53,762 nt of DNA from an uncultured Clostridia bacterium. GTDB lineage: Bacteria; Bacillota; Clostridia; TANB77; CAG-508. Where the stretch lies: NCBI GenBank assembly GCA_947631785.1, contig CANRMR010000009.1, positions 1 to 53,762 of the forward strand. The letters are read 5' to 3'. A model generated the notes under the pieces. That model worked only from the letters and a program-made list of their open reading frames with translations, had not been told where the DNA came from and did not search any database. Made by a program: the position numbers and the translations under genes. Positions 11,013-20,282 of the stretch are shown here, one piece after another (the first letter of the stretch is position 1; each line of letters begins with the position of its first letter).

Positions 11013-11113
11013 CTAGTTAATGTTCTTATTACTAATCGAAAGTTTAAAATGTATAGTCGTAGGGGCGATTTTAATCGCCCGAAAACCAACGTTAGGCATG
11101 ACCCATATAATTA
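11013..11113. mobile_element. MITE copy 2, truncated
   Basis: Starts with CTAGTTAATG and matches the reverse complement of the 31451-31587 element through the central hairpin GGGCGATTTTAATCGCCC (11063-11080) and on to about 11113, where similarity stops. The second terminal inverted repeat is missing. With it, the gene-free stretch 10834-11127 is otherwise AT-rich with nothing further recognised. Confidence 0.7.
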
Positions 11114-11127
11114 TTTTTTAGGCCTTC

Positions 11128-11478
11128 TTACTCATCTATGTAATCTAACATTTGTTTACATTCTTTCCAATTTTTTACGGATAAGCAATCATAGTCTTTT
11201 TCTAATTTTTTTAAAATTTCCATAGTCGAATCATCCGAATCTAAATCAGCTACAATTATATTTTTAATAGTATCCTCTTTTCCATATAAAACCCTAAATA
11301 ACAAATTTCTTAAAAAAAATTCTATACTATTTTCTTGATTTTTAACAGCTACAATAATATATGTCCCATTTCCCTTTATATTAGTTGTACTAAAATAATA
11401 AATAATTGTTTTAATAATTTCTATTAAACCATATAATGCTAATACCCAAATAATTGAAGTTAAAATAAAATCTAACAT
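11128..11478 (-). CDS. Small membrane protein with glycosyltransferase-like fold
   Basis: A 116-aa protein with one N-terminal membrane segment (about residues 3-28). The soluble part (YIIVAVKNQENSIEFFLR, IIVADLDSDDSTMEIL) has the beta-alpha pattern and a D-x-D/S-x-D stretch reminiscent of the nucleotide-binding half of GT2 glycosyltransferases, but it is too short to be a complete enzyme. It resembles small membrane proteins that annotation pipelines often leave as hypothetical. No operon partner is evident. Function is not assigned. Confidence 0.6.
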   Translation of the reverse strand: MLDFILTSIIWVLALYGLIEIIKTIIYYFSTTNIKGNGTYIIVAVKNQENSIEFFLRNLLFRVLYGKEDTIKNIIVADLDSDDSTMEILKKLEKDYDCLSVKNWKECKQMLDYIDE

Positions 11479-11592
11479 TATTTTCCCTCCTTATTTTATT
11501 TATTTTATTCTAAAAAAATTTTTTTGCTACTTTGTTATATTCTAAAGCCTATTAAAATAAAATTAATTAAAAAGCATGGAGGTTTATGTTTT

Positions 11593-11829
11593 ATGGAAAA
11601 AAATGATTTTATGGGCTATTCACCATATGATGCAATGATGGGATTTGATGCAAATAATAGTGATATGTATAAAGACCCAATGTTTAACCCTATGATGCAA
11701 TATGAACAAGGATATATGTATTATCGTTATATGTGTATGCAATTAGAATATAGAATAAAATGTAAAGAATATGAGCAAATTGCAAATAAACAATCATCAG
11801 ATTTTAAAGCAGAAAAAAAAGCGGTGTAA
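11593..11829 (+). CDS. Small Met/Tyr-rich hypothetical protein
   Basis: 78 aa, beginning MEKNDFMGYSPYDAMMGFD. The ATG at 11593 is ten bases after GGAGG. The earlier in-frame codons lack a ribosome-binding site. The composition is Met-, Tyr- and Asn-rich, with a helical C-terminus (MCMQLEYRIKCKEYEQI). Such composition is seen in small spore-coat-associated proteins, but that is only a suggestion. The stop codon sits in the loop of a terminator hairpin. A near-identical copy of the 3' end plus terminator recurs at 13700-13733. Confidence 0.65.
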   Translation: MEKNDFMGYSPYDAMMGFDANNSDMYKDPMFNPMMQYEQGYMYYRYMCMQLEYRIKCKEYEQIANKQSSDFKAEKKAV

Positions 11830-11841
11830 TGCCGCTTTTTT
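11813..11841. terminator. Bidirectional terminator containing a stop codon
   Basis: The A-run/T-run hairpin with GCGG/CCGC core serves the plus-strand small gene and the convergent minus-strand LPXTG gene. The TAA stop of the small gene is in the loop. The same hairpin with the same flank recurs at 13707-13733. Confidence 0.85.
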
Positions 11842-11858
11842 GTGGTTAAAATATTTTT

Positions 11859-13226
11859 TTATTTAATATCACTGTATTTTCTTACTTTTACAAAATAGAA
11901 CACTCCACCTGCTAATAAAACTGCTACAACTCCAAATATTGCAATTGATTCTCCTGTTTTTGGTAGTTCAGTTTTAGCTGTTGTTGGGTCATTACTTGTA
12001 GATGGCTTATTAGTAGTTCCACTGTTTCCACCATTGTTTGTACCTGTAGTTCCTCCGTTATTTGTTCCAGTACTTGCCCCATTGTTTGTTCCAGAACCTG
12101 TTCCACTATTATTATTTCCTCCAGCTGTTACTGCATTTGCAACTATTGCATTTCCACTTATAATTGGGCATGTAAGTTTTGCTGCATTTCCTGCTGCATC
12201 TTTTACATCTCCTCCTGTTAGGCTTGATGTTAATAGTTGTCCTTTATCTCCACTTGCTATTGTATATGTATATGTAATAGTATTACCACTTAATGTTCCA
12301 GTTGTTACACTTTTTTCTGCACCTGTTCCAAATTTAACTTTTAATGTTGGCATTGTAGTTGCTGTTATTTTTTCACTAAATACTACTTGTATTGTTACTT
12401 TTTGACCTGTAGTATATGTTCCTGCTTTTGGTGATGTAACTTTAATTTCAGTAACTGTAGGAGCTGATATATCACTTCCTGCATCTTGTTTTCCATAGTT
12501 TGAAATTAAATCAAATTTAATTTTATTTTCATTTGCATATTGCTCTGCAACTGAACCCTTATTACCATAGATTGTAATATTCTTTGTATTCGTAGAGTTG
12601 AATGCATTTTTATGAATTGAAGAGACATTATCTTTAATTATTATACTCTTTAGGCTGTCACAATGACTAAAAGCTTCATAACCTATAGTAGTTGTATTAT
12701 CTCCTAGTTCTATATGTTGTAATCCACTACATCTACAAAATGTTCCATCAGATATCTCTGTAATATTTTTAGATAATTTTACATTTTTTAAACCAGTGCA
12801 TCCATAAAAGACTCCCGTATTCCAACCAGTACATTTCAAGGTAATTACACTATCTGGTAAATTTATATTTTTAAGTCCAGTACAACTAGAAAAAGCTTCA
12901 GCACCAATTGTAGTTATTGTATTTGGTATAGTTACTTCTGTCATTCCTTTTGCTCCTCGTAAACAATATGATCCCAATGTTAATACTGTTTTTCCATCTA
13001 TTGTTCCTGGTATTTCTACTTTTCCTATTAATTCTGTTGGATTTGTACATACAAGGTTTATTACCTTTTCATCTTCATTTAATTCATAACTCCATTTTGC
13101 TGTTGTTCCTCCTGATGTAGTAGTTGTTGTTGTTAATTTGTCTGCTGCTTGTACTGGAACTTCAAGCATTCCTAAAAGCATTGCAATTAATAATAAAATT
13201 GAAATAATTTTCTTTTGACTTTTCAT
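11859..13226 (-). CDS. LPXTG-anchored BspA-like leucine-rich-repeat surface protein
   Basis: 455 aa. A signal peptide (about residues 1-27, ending VPVQA) leads into five or so LRR_5/BspA-type repeats (for example TIPNTITTIGAEAFSSCTGL and KNVKLSKNITEISDGTF), then an Ig-like domain with ITVTSP-like strands (about 245-365). A Gly/Asn/Thr-rich low-complexity linker precedes the sorting signal LPKTGE, a hydrophobic helix and a basic tail. A sortase would link it to peptidoglycan. BspA-like proteins in other bacteria bind host or bacterial surfaces; the ligand here is unknown. The linker repeats (TGTNNGG) could vary in length. The locus is flanked by direct repeats (see 11808-13733). Confidence 0.88.
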   Translation of the reverse strand: MKSQKKIISILLLIAMLLGMLEVPVQAADKLTTTTTTSGGTTAKWSYELNEDEKVINLVCTNPTELIGKVEIPGTIDGKTVLTLGSYCLRGAKGMTEVTIPNTITTIGAEAFSSCTGLKNINLPDSVITLKCTGWNTGVFYGCTGLKNVKLSKNITEISDGTFCRCSGLQHIELGDNTTTIGYEAFSHCDSLKSIIIKDNVSSIHKNAFNSTNTKNITIYGNKGSVAEQYANENKIKFDLISNYGKQDAGSDISAPTVTEIKVTSPKAGTYTTGQKVTIQVVFSEKITATTMPTLKVKFGTGAEKSVTTGTLSGNTITYTYTIASGDKGQLLTSSLTGGDVKDAAGNAAKLTCPIISGNAIVANAVTAGGNNNSGTGSGTNNGASTGTNNGGTTGTNNGGNSGTTNKPSTSNDPTTAKTELPKTGESIAIFGVVAVLLAGGVFYFVKVRKYSDIK

Positions 13227-13325
13227 TTTTCATTTCCCCTTCTTTTTTTTATTTTTTCCAATATATCATTGGATGTTTTTTATATAAAAATAGAACTAAA
13301 TTTCATTTTTGGTATTTTGATTTTT

Positions 13326-13523
<198 letters not shown>

Positions 13524-13706
13524 TTGTTTTACTCCTTCTTTTTTATTACTCATAATCACATTATGACCTTAATTTATTTAACTTATATCATAATAATTTT
13601 TTATCCGCAATATTTTTTCATAATATTACAAAAATGTAATATATTTGTAATATTGTTGTAATAAAGCATTCGATAAGTTATGGAATAATTCATCTATATA
13701 AAGCAG

Positions 13707-13733
13707 AAAAAAGCGGTGTAATGCCGCTTTTTT
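13707..13733. terminator. Duplicate terminator hairpin
   Basis: The same GCGG/CCGC hairpin with A- and T-runs as at 11813-11841, preceded by the same bases AAAGCAGAAAAAA. It lies directly after the M23 peptidase gene and can serve as its terminator. Together with 11808-11841 it brackets the LPXTG gene and small ORF copy 2. Confidence 0.8.
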
Positions 13734-14646
13734 ATTTATTTTTATAAAAATATTTTTGTGGATTTATTCTAGTTCCATTTATTCTTATTTCTAGATGTAA
13801 GTGTGGACCTGTAGAGTCTCCTGTTGAACCTACTGCTGCAATGTTTTCTCCTGATTTTACTGTTTGACCTTTTTTTACATATATTTTGCTGCAGTGTCCA
13901 TAGTAAGTTTGTACTCCGTTTCCATGGTCTATTATTACTAAATTACCATATCCACCATATGGTCCTGCTTGCACAATTGTTCCATCACCACATGCATATA
14001 TTTTTGTTCCTAATGGCGCTGCAATGTCTAATCCACCATGTCCGCTAGATCTAGACTCTCTGTCTCCATATCTAGAAGATATTATCCCTGTTACTGGTTG
14101 CGATGCAAGTAATACTCCATTTACTGTTGATTCTTCTATTTTTATTTTTTCTTGAAGTTTGTCTTCTAATTGATTATTTATATTTGTTTTGGCAATTTCA
14201 ATTGTATCTGTTTTCCAATCTTCGGGGTTTTCTGTATATACTTTCACAATTCCTATTTCACATTGCAATTTTTCTTCATATTGTTTTTTCATTTCTTCTA
14301 CTAAATTTTCCGCTTCTTCTTTGCTAGATACATATTCTTTATTTTCTCCGTTTATTGTAATTGCATAACTTGTATATGTTGTTGTACTTGCAAGTTCTAC
14401 TTTATTAATTATTTCTTGCTCATTTGTTTCATTTTCATCATCTATAAATGCAAATTCATATTGTAAATCTTTGTTTATTGTAACAAAAGCTATGTTTTCA
14501 CCTTGTTTATTTAAAATATTTTCATCTATTATTTTTTCAAATTCTTTTTTATTTTCGATGTATCCTAAGTCTTCGCCACCTAAAATTACCTTGTATGCTG
14601 GTTTGTATTTAATAATTAGAATAGCAATTATCATTAATATTCCCAT
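13732..14646 (-). CDS. Membrane-anchored M23 metallopeptidase
   Basis: Predicted peptidoglycan endopeptidase outside the membrane. The N-terminal hydrophobic segment (IIIMGILMIIAILIIKY) is followed by an uncharacterised alpha/beta stalk of about 150 residues. The C-terminal LytM/M23 domain has SSGHGGLDIAAP (zinc His and Asp), VIIDHGNGVQTYYGHC and GDSTGPHLHLEI (HLH motif), so all catalytic residues are present. The ATG at 14646 has no ribosome-binding site. The frame stays open upstream to AGGAGAG at about 14719, where ATT codons at 14709 and 14715 could initiate and add about 21-23 basic residues before the membrane segment. True start uncertain. Confidence 0.88.
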   Translation of the reverse strand: MGILMIIAILIIKYKPAYKVILGGEDLGYIENKKEFEKIIDENILNKQGENIAFVTINKDLQYEFAFIDDENETNEQEIINKVELASTTTYTSYAITINGENKEYVSSKEEAENLVEEMKKQYEEKLQCEIGIVKVYTENPEDWKTDTIEIAKTNINNQLEDKLQEKIKIEESTVNGVLLASQPVTGIISSRYGDRESRSSGHGGLDIAAPLGTKIYACGDGTIVQAGPYGGYGNLVIIDHGNGVQTYYGHCSKIYVKKGQTVKSGENIAAVGSTGDSTGPHLHLEIRINGTRINPQKYFYKNK

Positions 14647-14824
14647 TATAATAATATTTGCAAACCTTAATACTTCTTTTGTATAGTATTTTAGTTTTTT
14701 GTTTAAAATATAAATACACTCTCCTTTTTTTTATTTACGGATAAATTCTATTATACATTATATTTTAAACAATTTCAAATTATGTATACATAATTTTTGA
14801 CTTTTTTCTAGATTTTAGGATTTT

Positions 14825-16879
14825 TTATTTGCTTTTATTTGCTTTTTTAGTAGTTTTTGCTCTTGTTTTCTTTGTTTTTCTCTTATTTGTTTCTTTTTTG
14901 CTTTCTTGTGTACCTGGTTTATTCCATGAAATATAATCACATGTTTTTGGATTATTTTCACATATATAATAATTTCTTCTTTTTTTTGTTTTACGAATTT
15001 GTATTTTTCCTCCACATTTTGGGCATGGAGTATTTATTGTTTCTACAAATGGTTTTGCATTTTTACATTCTGGATATCCAGGGCATGCTAAAAATTTTCC
15101 ATATCTACCATATTTTATTACCATCATCCTGCCACATTTTTCACATGGTACATCTGATACCTCTTCTACAAGTTGTACATGTTCTAGCTCTTTTTCAACT
15201 TTTTCTACTGTTTTTTCAAATGGCTCATAAAATTGTCTAATTACATTTTTCCATTTTTCTTTTCCTTCTGCAATTTCATCAAATTCGCTTTCCATTTTTG
15301 CTGTAAATTCAACATTTATTATATCACTAAAGTTTTCTGTAAGTAGACTATTTACTATTTTTCCAAGGTCTGTCGGAGCTAATTGCTTTTGCACTTTTTC
15401 TACATAGTGCCTATCTAAAATTGTTGTAATTGTTGGAGAATAAGTACTTGGTCTTCCTATTCCTTTTTCTTCTAATGCTTTTACTAAGCTTGCTTCTGTA
15501 TATCTTGCAGGTGGCTCTGTAAAGCTTTGTTTTTTATTTAATTTTTGTTTTGTTAATTCTTGGTTTTGAACAAGATTTGGTACTTTTGTTATTTCTTCTT
15601 CTTGTTTATTATCTTGAGTTTCTACATACAAAACCATAAATCCTTTAAATTTTAGGTCTTGACCATTTGCTTTTAATGTATATTCGTCTGCAGATATTGT
15701 AATAGATACAGTATCATAAACTGCTTGTGACATTTGGCTTGCTATCATACGATTATAGATTAACTTGTATAATTTATATTGATCGCCTGTTAATGCGTCT
15801 TTTATTTGATCTGGTTCTAATTCAATGTATGTTGGTCTTATTGCTTCGTGTGCATCTTGTGCATCTTGTTTTGTTTTGTAATAACGATTTTCGTAGTAAT
15901 TTTCACCGTATTTTTCTATAATATGTTTTTTTGCAGCTTGTCTTGCAACCTCAGAAAGTCTTGTAGAATCTGTTCTCATGTATGTAATTAATCCTATACT
16001 TCCATGTCCTGGAATATTTACTCCTTCATATAATCCTTGTGCAACTGACATTGTTTTCTTTAATGTAAATCCTAGTTTTCTTGATGCTTCTTGTTGCATA
16101 GTACTTGTTGTAAATGGTGGTGCAGGTGTTCTTTTCTTTTGAGATTTTTTTATATCTTCTACAATATATTTTGCTTTTTCTAGCTTTTTTACTATTTCAT
16201 CTACTTCGTCTTTTGAATGTAGTTCTATTTTTTTATTTTGTTTTCCAAAAAATTTTGCTTCAAATTCTTGATTTGATTTTTCATCTAATAAATTTACATA
16301 TATGTTCCAATATTCTTCTGGTACAAATTTGTTTATTTCTTCTTCTCTATCTGCAATTAACTTTACTGCAACAGATTGTACTCTTCCTGCTGATAACCCT
16401 CTTCTTACTTTTTTCCATAATACTGGACTCATTTTATATCCAACAATACGGTCTAATACTCTTCTTGCTTGTTGTGCATCTATTAGGTTTTTGTCTACTT
16501 TTCTTGGTTTTGTTATTGAATCTTTTACTGCATTTTTAGTAATTTCGTTAAATGTAACTCTGCACATACTATCTTCTGGTATTTCTAAAATGTGTGCTAA
16601 ATGCCATGCAATTGCTTCTCCTTCACGGTCAGGGTCAGTTGCAAGATATATTTTTTTTGCATTTTTTGCTTCTTTTTTTAAAGATTTTATTAGATCTCCT
16701 TTTCCCCTTATATTTATATATTCTGGTTCAAAGTCATGTTCTACATCTATTCCTAATTTTGATTTTGGTAAATCCCTAATATGCCCCATAGATGCAATTA
16801 CTTTTGTATTACCACCTAAGAATTTTTTTATTGTATTTGCTTTTGCTGGGGACTCTACTATAATTAATGTATTTGACAT
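14825..16879 (-). CDS. topA: DNA topoisomerase I
   Basis: Type IA topoisomerase that relaxes negative supercoils by single-strand passage. 684 aa. The TOPRIM domain opens with TLIIVESPAKANTIKKFLG and has the acidic ATDPDREGEAIAWHLA. The active-site tyrosine lies in GLITYMRTDSTRLS (about residue 300). Near the C-terminus are topoisomerase zinc ribbons (CEKCGRMMVIKYGRYGKFLA and CPKCGGKIQIRKTK), then a Lys-rich tail. The ATG follows AGGAGAG. It is alone on its strand with no evident operon partner. Confidence 0.97.
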   Translation of the reverse strand: MSNTLIIVESPAKANTIKKFLGGNTKVIASMGHIRDLPKSKLGIDVEHDFEPEYINIRGKGDLIKSLKKEAKNAKKIYLATDPDREGEAIAWHLAHILEIPEDSMCRVTFNEITKNAVKDSITKPRKVDKNLIDAQQARRVLDRIVGYKMSPVLWKKVRRGLSAGRVQSVAVKLIADREEEINKFVPEEYWNIYVNLLDEKSNQEFEAKFFGKQNKKIELHSKDEVDEIVKKLEKAKYIVEDIKKSQKKRTPAPPFTTSTMQQEASRKLGFTLKKTMSVAQGLYEGVNIPGHGSIGLITYMRTDSTRLSEVARQAAKKHIIEKYGENYYENRYYKTKQDAQDAHEAIRPTYIELEPDQIKDALTGDQYKLYKLIYNRMIASQMSQAVYDTVSITISADEYTLKANGQDLKFKGFMVLYVETQDNKQEEEITKVPNLVQNQELTKQKLNKKQSFTEPPARYTEASLVKALEEKGIGRPSTYSPTITTILDRHYVEKVQKQLAPTDLGKIVNSLLTENFSDIINVEFTAKMESEFDEIAEGKEKWKNVIRQFYEPFEKTVEKVEKELEHVQLVEEVSDVPCEKCGRMMVIKYGRYGKFLACPGYPECKNAKPFVETINTPCPKCGGKIQIRKTKKRRNYYICENNPKTCDYISWNKPGTQESKKETNKRKTKKTRAKTTKKANKSK

Positions 16880-16989
16880 TTGTTTCTCTCCTTTTTTTGT
16901 TTTTTATATTTTACCTTAAGTAATTTTAGCTTAAATTTTTTGTTTTTGCAATAATTTTTTATAAAACATACATAATTTTATTTTGTTTT

Positions 16990-17364
16990 TTAAAATATAT
17001 CTTTTAAATTTAGTGTATCTTTATCTCTTATATGTTCTAAAAGATATATTGCCTCGTCTATACTTTGAACTTTTTGCTCCTTATCTTCTGTTTCTATGTT
17101 ACTTTTTGCATTTATCATTTTTGTTTTTACTTTTTCTAATTCATTGTGTTCAATATAATATGCTAATTTTTCATATCTATTTTCCCATTCTTCTAAAATA
17201 TCGTCCATCTGCTCTTTTTCTTCTTTTGGTTCTTCTTGTTGTTTTAAGGTACTTAATTTTTGAGTAAGTACATTTGTAGATTCTTTTAAATAATTATTTG
17301 TAACCCTATCTAATGATATTATAGATACAATAACAATAAGACTTATTATTAACTCTTTATACAT
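16990..17364 (-). CDS. DUF4363-family membrane-anchored protein
   Basis: 124 aa from the ATG at 17364, which follows GGGAG; the longer upstream frame overlaps the neighbouring gene and has no good start. It has one N-terminal membrane segment (LIISLIVIVSIISL) and a helical extracytoplasmic part (WENRYEKLAYYIEHNELE, SIDEAIYLLEHIRDKDTLNL) typical of DUF4363. The family commonly sits next to DUF421/YetF proteins in spore-formers, as here: it starts 16 bp after the DUF421 stop. The molecular role is unknown. Confidence 0.8.
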   Translation of the reverse strand: MYKELIISLIVIVSIISLDRVTNNYLKESTNVLTQKLSTLKQQEEPKEEKEQMDDILEEWENRYEKLAYYIEHNELEKVKTKMINAKSNIETEDKEQKVQSIDEAIYLLEHIRDKDTLNLKDIF

Positions 17365-17380
17365 TTTTCTCTCCCTCTTT

Positions 17381-18049
17381 TTAAGCTTTTTTTTGGCAGA
17401 ATATTTGTCCTTTTCCATCTACTGTCATAATTAAAGCTTCTTCTGGTTTTATTCCGAATTTTTCTGCCTCTTTTTCTAACCATTTATAGTTTCTTCCTAT
17501 TTGTTTTAAGTTTTCGTTCATTACTTTTCCATCTACTACTAAATCATATGGAATTCCTTCATATTCTGGCATAATGTTAAAATCTTCTGGTGTTGTTGTT
17601 CTTTTATTTGGTTTTTGTATAACAGTTATTTGTCCACTTGTTTCTAATATTGCATATTCAACATCACCTAAATTTACAATATTATTAGCTCTTAACCTTT
17701 CTTGTAATTCGTTTACTGTAAATCTTTCTTTTTTTAATACTTGTTCATCAATTCTTCCTCTATATATTAAAATTGATGGCTTTCCACATATAATTTTTCT
17801 TGCATTATTGCTTTTCATATTAAGTAATGAAATTAGTAAATGCATTACCAATAATCCTAAAATTGGTATTATTCCATTTGATATTGGAATTCCACTTTCT
17901 GTCATCGGAATTGATGCAAGATCTGCAATCATAATAGAAATTGCAAGTTCAAATGGTTGCAATTGTCCAATTTCTCTTTTTCCCATTAATCTCATAACGA
18001 CTAATACTATTATGTATAAAATTATTGAACGCACAAATATTGTTAACAT
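17381..18049 (-). CDS. DUF421 (YetF-like) membrane protein
   Basis: 222 aa. Three hydrophobic segments at the N-terminus (FVRSIILYIIVLVVMRLMG, PFELAISIMIADLAS and GIIPILGLLVMHLLISLL) precede a cytoplasmic DUF421 domain with KPSILIYRGRIDEQVLKKER, DVEYAILETSGQITV and PYDLVVDGKV. In Bacillus, YetF-family proteins have been linked to sporulation and germination membranes, but no activity is established. The start follows AGGAG. First gene of a two-gene unit with the DUF4363 gene. Confidence 0.88.
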   Translation of the reverse strand: MLTIFVRSIILYIIVLVVMRLMGKREIGQLQPFELAISIMIADLASIPMTESGIPISNGIIPILGLLVMHLLISLLNMKSNNARKIICGKPSILIYRGRIDEQVLKKERFTVNELQERLRANNIVNLGDVEYAILETSGQITVIQKPNKRTTTPEDFNIMPEYEGIPYDLVVDGKVMNENLKQIGRNYKWLEKEAEKFGIKPEEALIMTVDGKGQIFCQKKA

Positions 18050-18213
18050 TAAATCTTCTCCTTTACTTTTTTAGTTTTAACTTTTTTTTGAAAATATATA
18101 CATTTATTTATCTTTTTAATTAAATTTGTATAAGAAAAATTTTTTTTGTAAATAATAAATATGTATAGATATTTAAAAACAATTAATTTTTTTATTTAAA
18201 GGAGGTTTTTAAA

Positions 18214-18591
18214 ATGTCTGAACAAAATAATAATGCACAAACTTCAAATGGAACAAGTACTTTTGGTCAAATTGTAGGTAGATTAGTAACAGCTGCAATT
18301 GTTCTTGCAATTACTGCATTTTTTACACCTGGTTTTTCTATTAATAATTTTTGGTCTTTAGCAATTGCTGCAATTGTTCTTACTATTATAGATTATTTAA
18401 TTGTTAAATTTACAGGTTTACATGCTAGTCCATTTGGAAAAGGTTTTGTAGGATTTATTCTTGCTGCAGTTACATTGTATGTTACACAATTTTTTGTTGC
18501 AGGATATTCTATTTCTTGGATTGCTGCAATTATTGGTGCTGTTATCTATGGTATTGTTGATTATTTCTTACCAGGCGATGAACAAATGTAG
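18214..18591 (+). CDS. Phage-holin-4-type (PF04020-like) small membrane protein
   Basis: 125 aa with four hydrophobic segments (LVTAAIVLAITAFFTPGF, WSLAIAAIVLTIIDYLIV, FVGFILAAVTLYVTQFFV and WIAAIIGAVIYGIVDYFL), fitting the PF04020 'phage holin family' widespread in Firmicutes chromosomes. There are no phage genes around, so a cellular role is likelier than lysis. The N-terminal 18 residues are polar (Asn/Thr/Ser). AGGAGG precedes the ATG and a terminator follows directly. Confidence 0.8.
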   Translation: MSEQNNNAQTSNGTSTFGQIVGRLVTAAIVLAITAFFTPGFSINNFWSLAIAAIVLTIIDYLIVKFTGLHASPFGKGFVGFILAAVTLYVTQFFVAGYSISWIAAIIGAVIYGIVDYFLPGDEQM

Positions 18592-18595
18592 CAAT

Positions 18596-18642
18596 AAAAA
18601 GATATAAATTAGAATTTTTTATTTTAGTTTATATCTTTTTTT
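18596..18642 (+). terminator. Rho-independent terminator
   Basis: Inverted repeat AAAAAGATATAAA/TTTATATCTTTTT immediately after the holin-like gene, followed by a T-rich run. Confidence 0.8.
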
Positions 18643-18731
18643 ATTTTTTTATTTGCTTTTTTTCTTTTTTATGATACAATAATTGACAAGAAAATTATTT
18701 TTTCGTTTTTATACAAAAGGAGAGAAAAATT

Positions 18732-18986
18732 ATGGAATTTAAAAAGTGTGAACGTTGTGGATGTTTTTTTGTATCGCAAGATAATGTTTGTTATAATTGT
18801 ATTACAAAGGATAGAGCAGAAATTAATATGTTAAAAAATTATTTTGATATTAATCCTAATATAGAGGCAAATAGTTTGAATGCACTTTCTATTCAAACTG
18901 GTATTTCTGAAAAAAATTTGAATCGATATATTCAAGATAAAAATTCAGATATTTCTGATTTAGTTAATAATCATTTAAATATGTAA
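18732..18986 (+). CDS. Zinc-ribbon regulatory protein, YvyF/TIGR03826-like
   Basis: 84 aa. The N-terminal treble zinc ribbon has CERCGCFFVSQDNVCYNC, followed by a helical part with NALSIQTGISEKNLNRYIQD, a helix-turn-helix-like stretch. The layout (Cys-x2-Cys, Cys-x2-Cys, then a putative DNA-binding helix pair) matches the 'flagellar operon protein' YvyF family. No flagellar gene is near, so the label is structural rather than functional. GGAG precedes the ATG. A TTGACA (18683-18688) followed after 17 bp by TTTTTA may be its promoter. Monocistronic. Confidence 0.7.
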   Translation: MEFKKCERCGCFFVSQDNVCYNCITKDRAEINMLKNYFDINPNIEANSLNALSIQTGISEKNLNRYIQDKNSDISDLVNNHLNM

Positions 18987-19023
18987 TATTTTTTAATTAA
19001 CCACAATTTTACAAGTAATTAAT

Positions 19024-19383
19024 TTATATTATTTGTTTTATGTGGTTTATTTTATATTTATTATTATGCAAATATATTTCAATTACATCTACTCTTATAT
19101 ATTCATTTTCTAAGTGTCTTTTGTATATATAGTATTTTATGGTTTTTATTAGATGTTTTTGTTTTGTTTTATCTACTGCTTCTACTGGTTTTCCATATTT
19201 TAAGTTTGTTCTGGTTTTTACTTCTATAAAGACCAGTTCTTTTTTTTCCATATCTAAAGCTATTATATCTATTTCTCCTTGTTTTGCTTCAAAGTTTCTT
19301 TCTAATATTTTATAGTCATTATTTTCTAAATATTTTGCTGCAAGATTTTCTCCTATTTTTCCTATCTCGTGTTTTTGATACAT
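19024..19383 (-). CDS. yraN: YraN/UPF0102 endonuclease-like protein
   Basis: 119 aa. It has the restriction-endonuclease-like core of UPF0102: GENLAAKYLENNDYKILERN, then AKQGEIDIIALDM and LVFIEVKTRTNLKYG (the D...ExK catalytic pattern) and AVDKTKQKHLIK. The family is usually found next to dprA, topA or rnhB and is implicated in DNA processing without a defined substrate. It follows dprA by 5 bp, so yraN, dprA and comM form one transcription unit on the minus strand. Confidence 0.9.
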   Translation of the reverse strand: MYQKHEIGKIGENLAAKYLENNDYKILERNFEAKQGEIDIIALDMEKKELVFIEVKTRTNLKYGKPVEAVDKTKQKHLIKTIKYYIYKRHLENEYIRVDVIEIYLHNNKYKINHIKQII

Positions 19384-19388
19384 TTTTG

Positions 19389-20252
19389 TTACTCCTTTAT
19401 TTTATATGTGTTTATGTCGTCTTTTTCAATATATCCTTCTATTTCCATTATTGTAAGTGTTGAACTTATTTGTGAAATGTTTGTTTTTAAATTTCTTGTT
19501 ATTTCATTTATGTGCATTGGTTTGTTTAATAAAAGCTTATATATGTTTATATATTCTTTAGGTATTTTAAGCTCTTTTTTATATTCCTTTATATTTAATT
19601 GGTTCTCTAATAATTTAATCAATTGCGTTGGCTTTGTTATTAATTTTGCACCGTTTTGTAACATTATGTTTGTTCCAATTGAAGTACTTTCATCTATATT
19701 CCCTGGAATTGCGCATATTGTTTTTCCCATTTTTTTTGCATAGTTTGCAGTAATTTGACTTCCGCTTCTATATTCTGCCTCTACTACTAGTACAATATCT
19801 GACAAGGCACTAATTAGTCTATTTCTTTTTGGAAAGTTTGACATATTAGCTTCTACACTTGGCTCATATTCTGATATAATGCAACCATCATTTGTTTTTA
19901 TTTTATTGTATAACCATTCATTTTCTTCTGGATAAATATTGTTTATTCCACATCCTAATATTGCAATTGTTTTGCCATTTTCTCTTATTGCTCCGTCATG
20001 TGCTGCAGCATCTATTCCTTTTGCCATACCACTTACAATGCAAATTCCATTTTTACTTAAAGTTTTTGCAAATTCAAATGCAACCTTTCTACCATATTCT
20101 GAACAATTTCTTGAACCTACAATTCCAATTGTATACCTTGAATTTAACAGTTTTTCATTTCCAAGTATGTACAATAATTCTGGCATTTTTTTTATATTAT
20201 TAAAACGATTTGGATAATTTGTATCTTTGTTTTCTATTTTTTTTATTTTCAT
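19389..20252 (-). CDS. dprA: DNA-processing protein DprA, copy 1
   Basis: Binds incoming single-stranded DNA and loads RecA during transformation. 287 aa. The Rossmann-like core has GIVGSRNCSEYGRKVA, GICIVSGMAKGIDAAAHDGA, TIAILGCGINNIYP and RNRLISALSDIVLVVEAEYR, all DprA signatures. A C-terminal winged-helix-like part follows (IYKLLLNKPMHINEITRNLK). Compared with full-length DprA, the N-terminal SAM/HhH domain is missing. A second DprA with that domain lies at 30435-31310. The gene is between comM and yraN. Confidence 0.93.
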   Translation of the reverse strand: MKIKKIENKDTNYPNRFNNIKKMPELLYILGNEKLLNSRYTIGIVGSRNCSEYGRKVAFEFAKTLSKNGICIVSGMAKGIDAAAHDGAIRENGKTIAILGCGINNIYPEENEWLYNKIKTNDGCIISEYEPSVEANMSNFPKRNRLISALSDIVLVVEAEYRSGSQITANYAKKMGKTICAIPGNIDESTSIGTNIMLQNGAKLITKPTQLIKLLENQLNIKEYKKELKIPKEYINIYKLLLNKPMHINEITRNLKTNISQISSTLTIMEIEGYIEKDDINTYKIKE

Positions 20253-20282
20253 TTTGATATGCTTCCTTATTATAATTTATTT

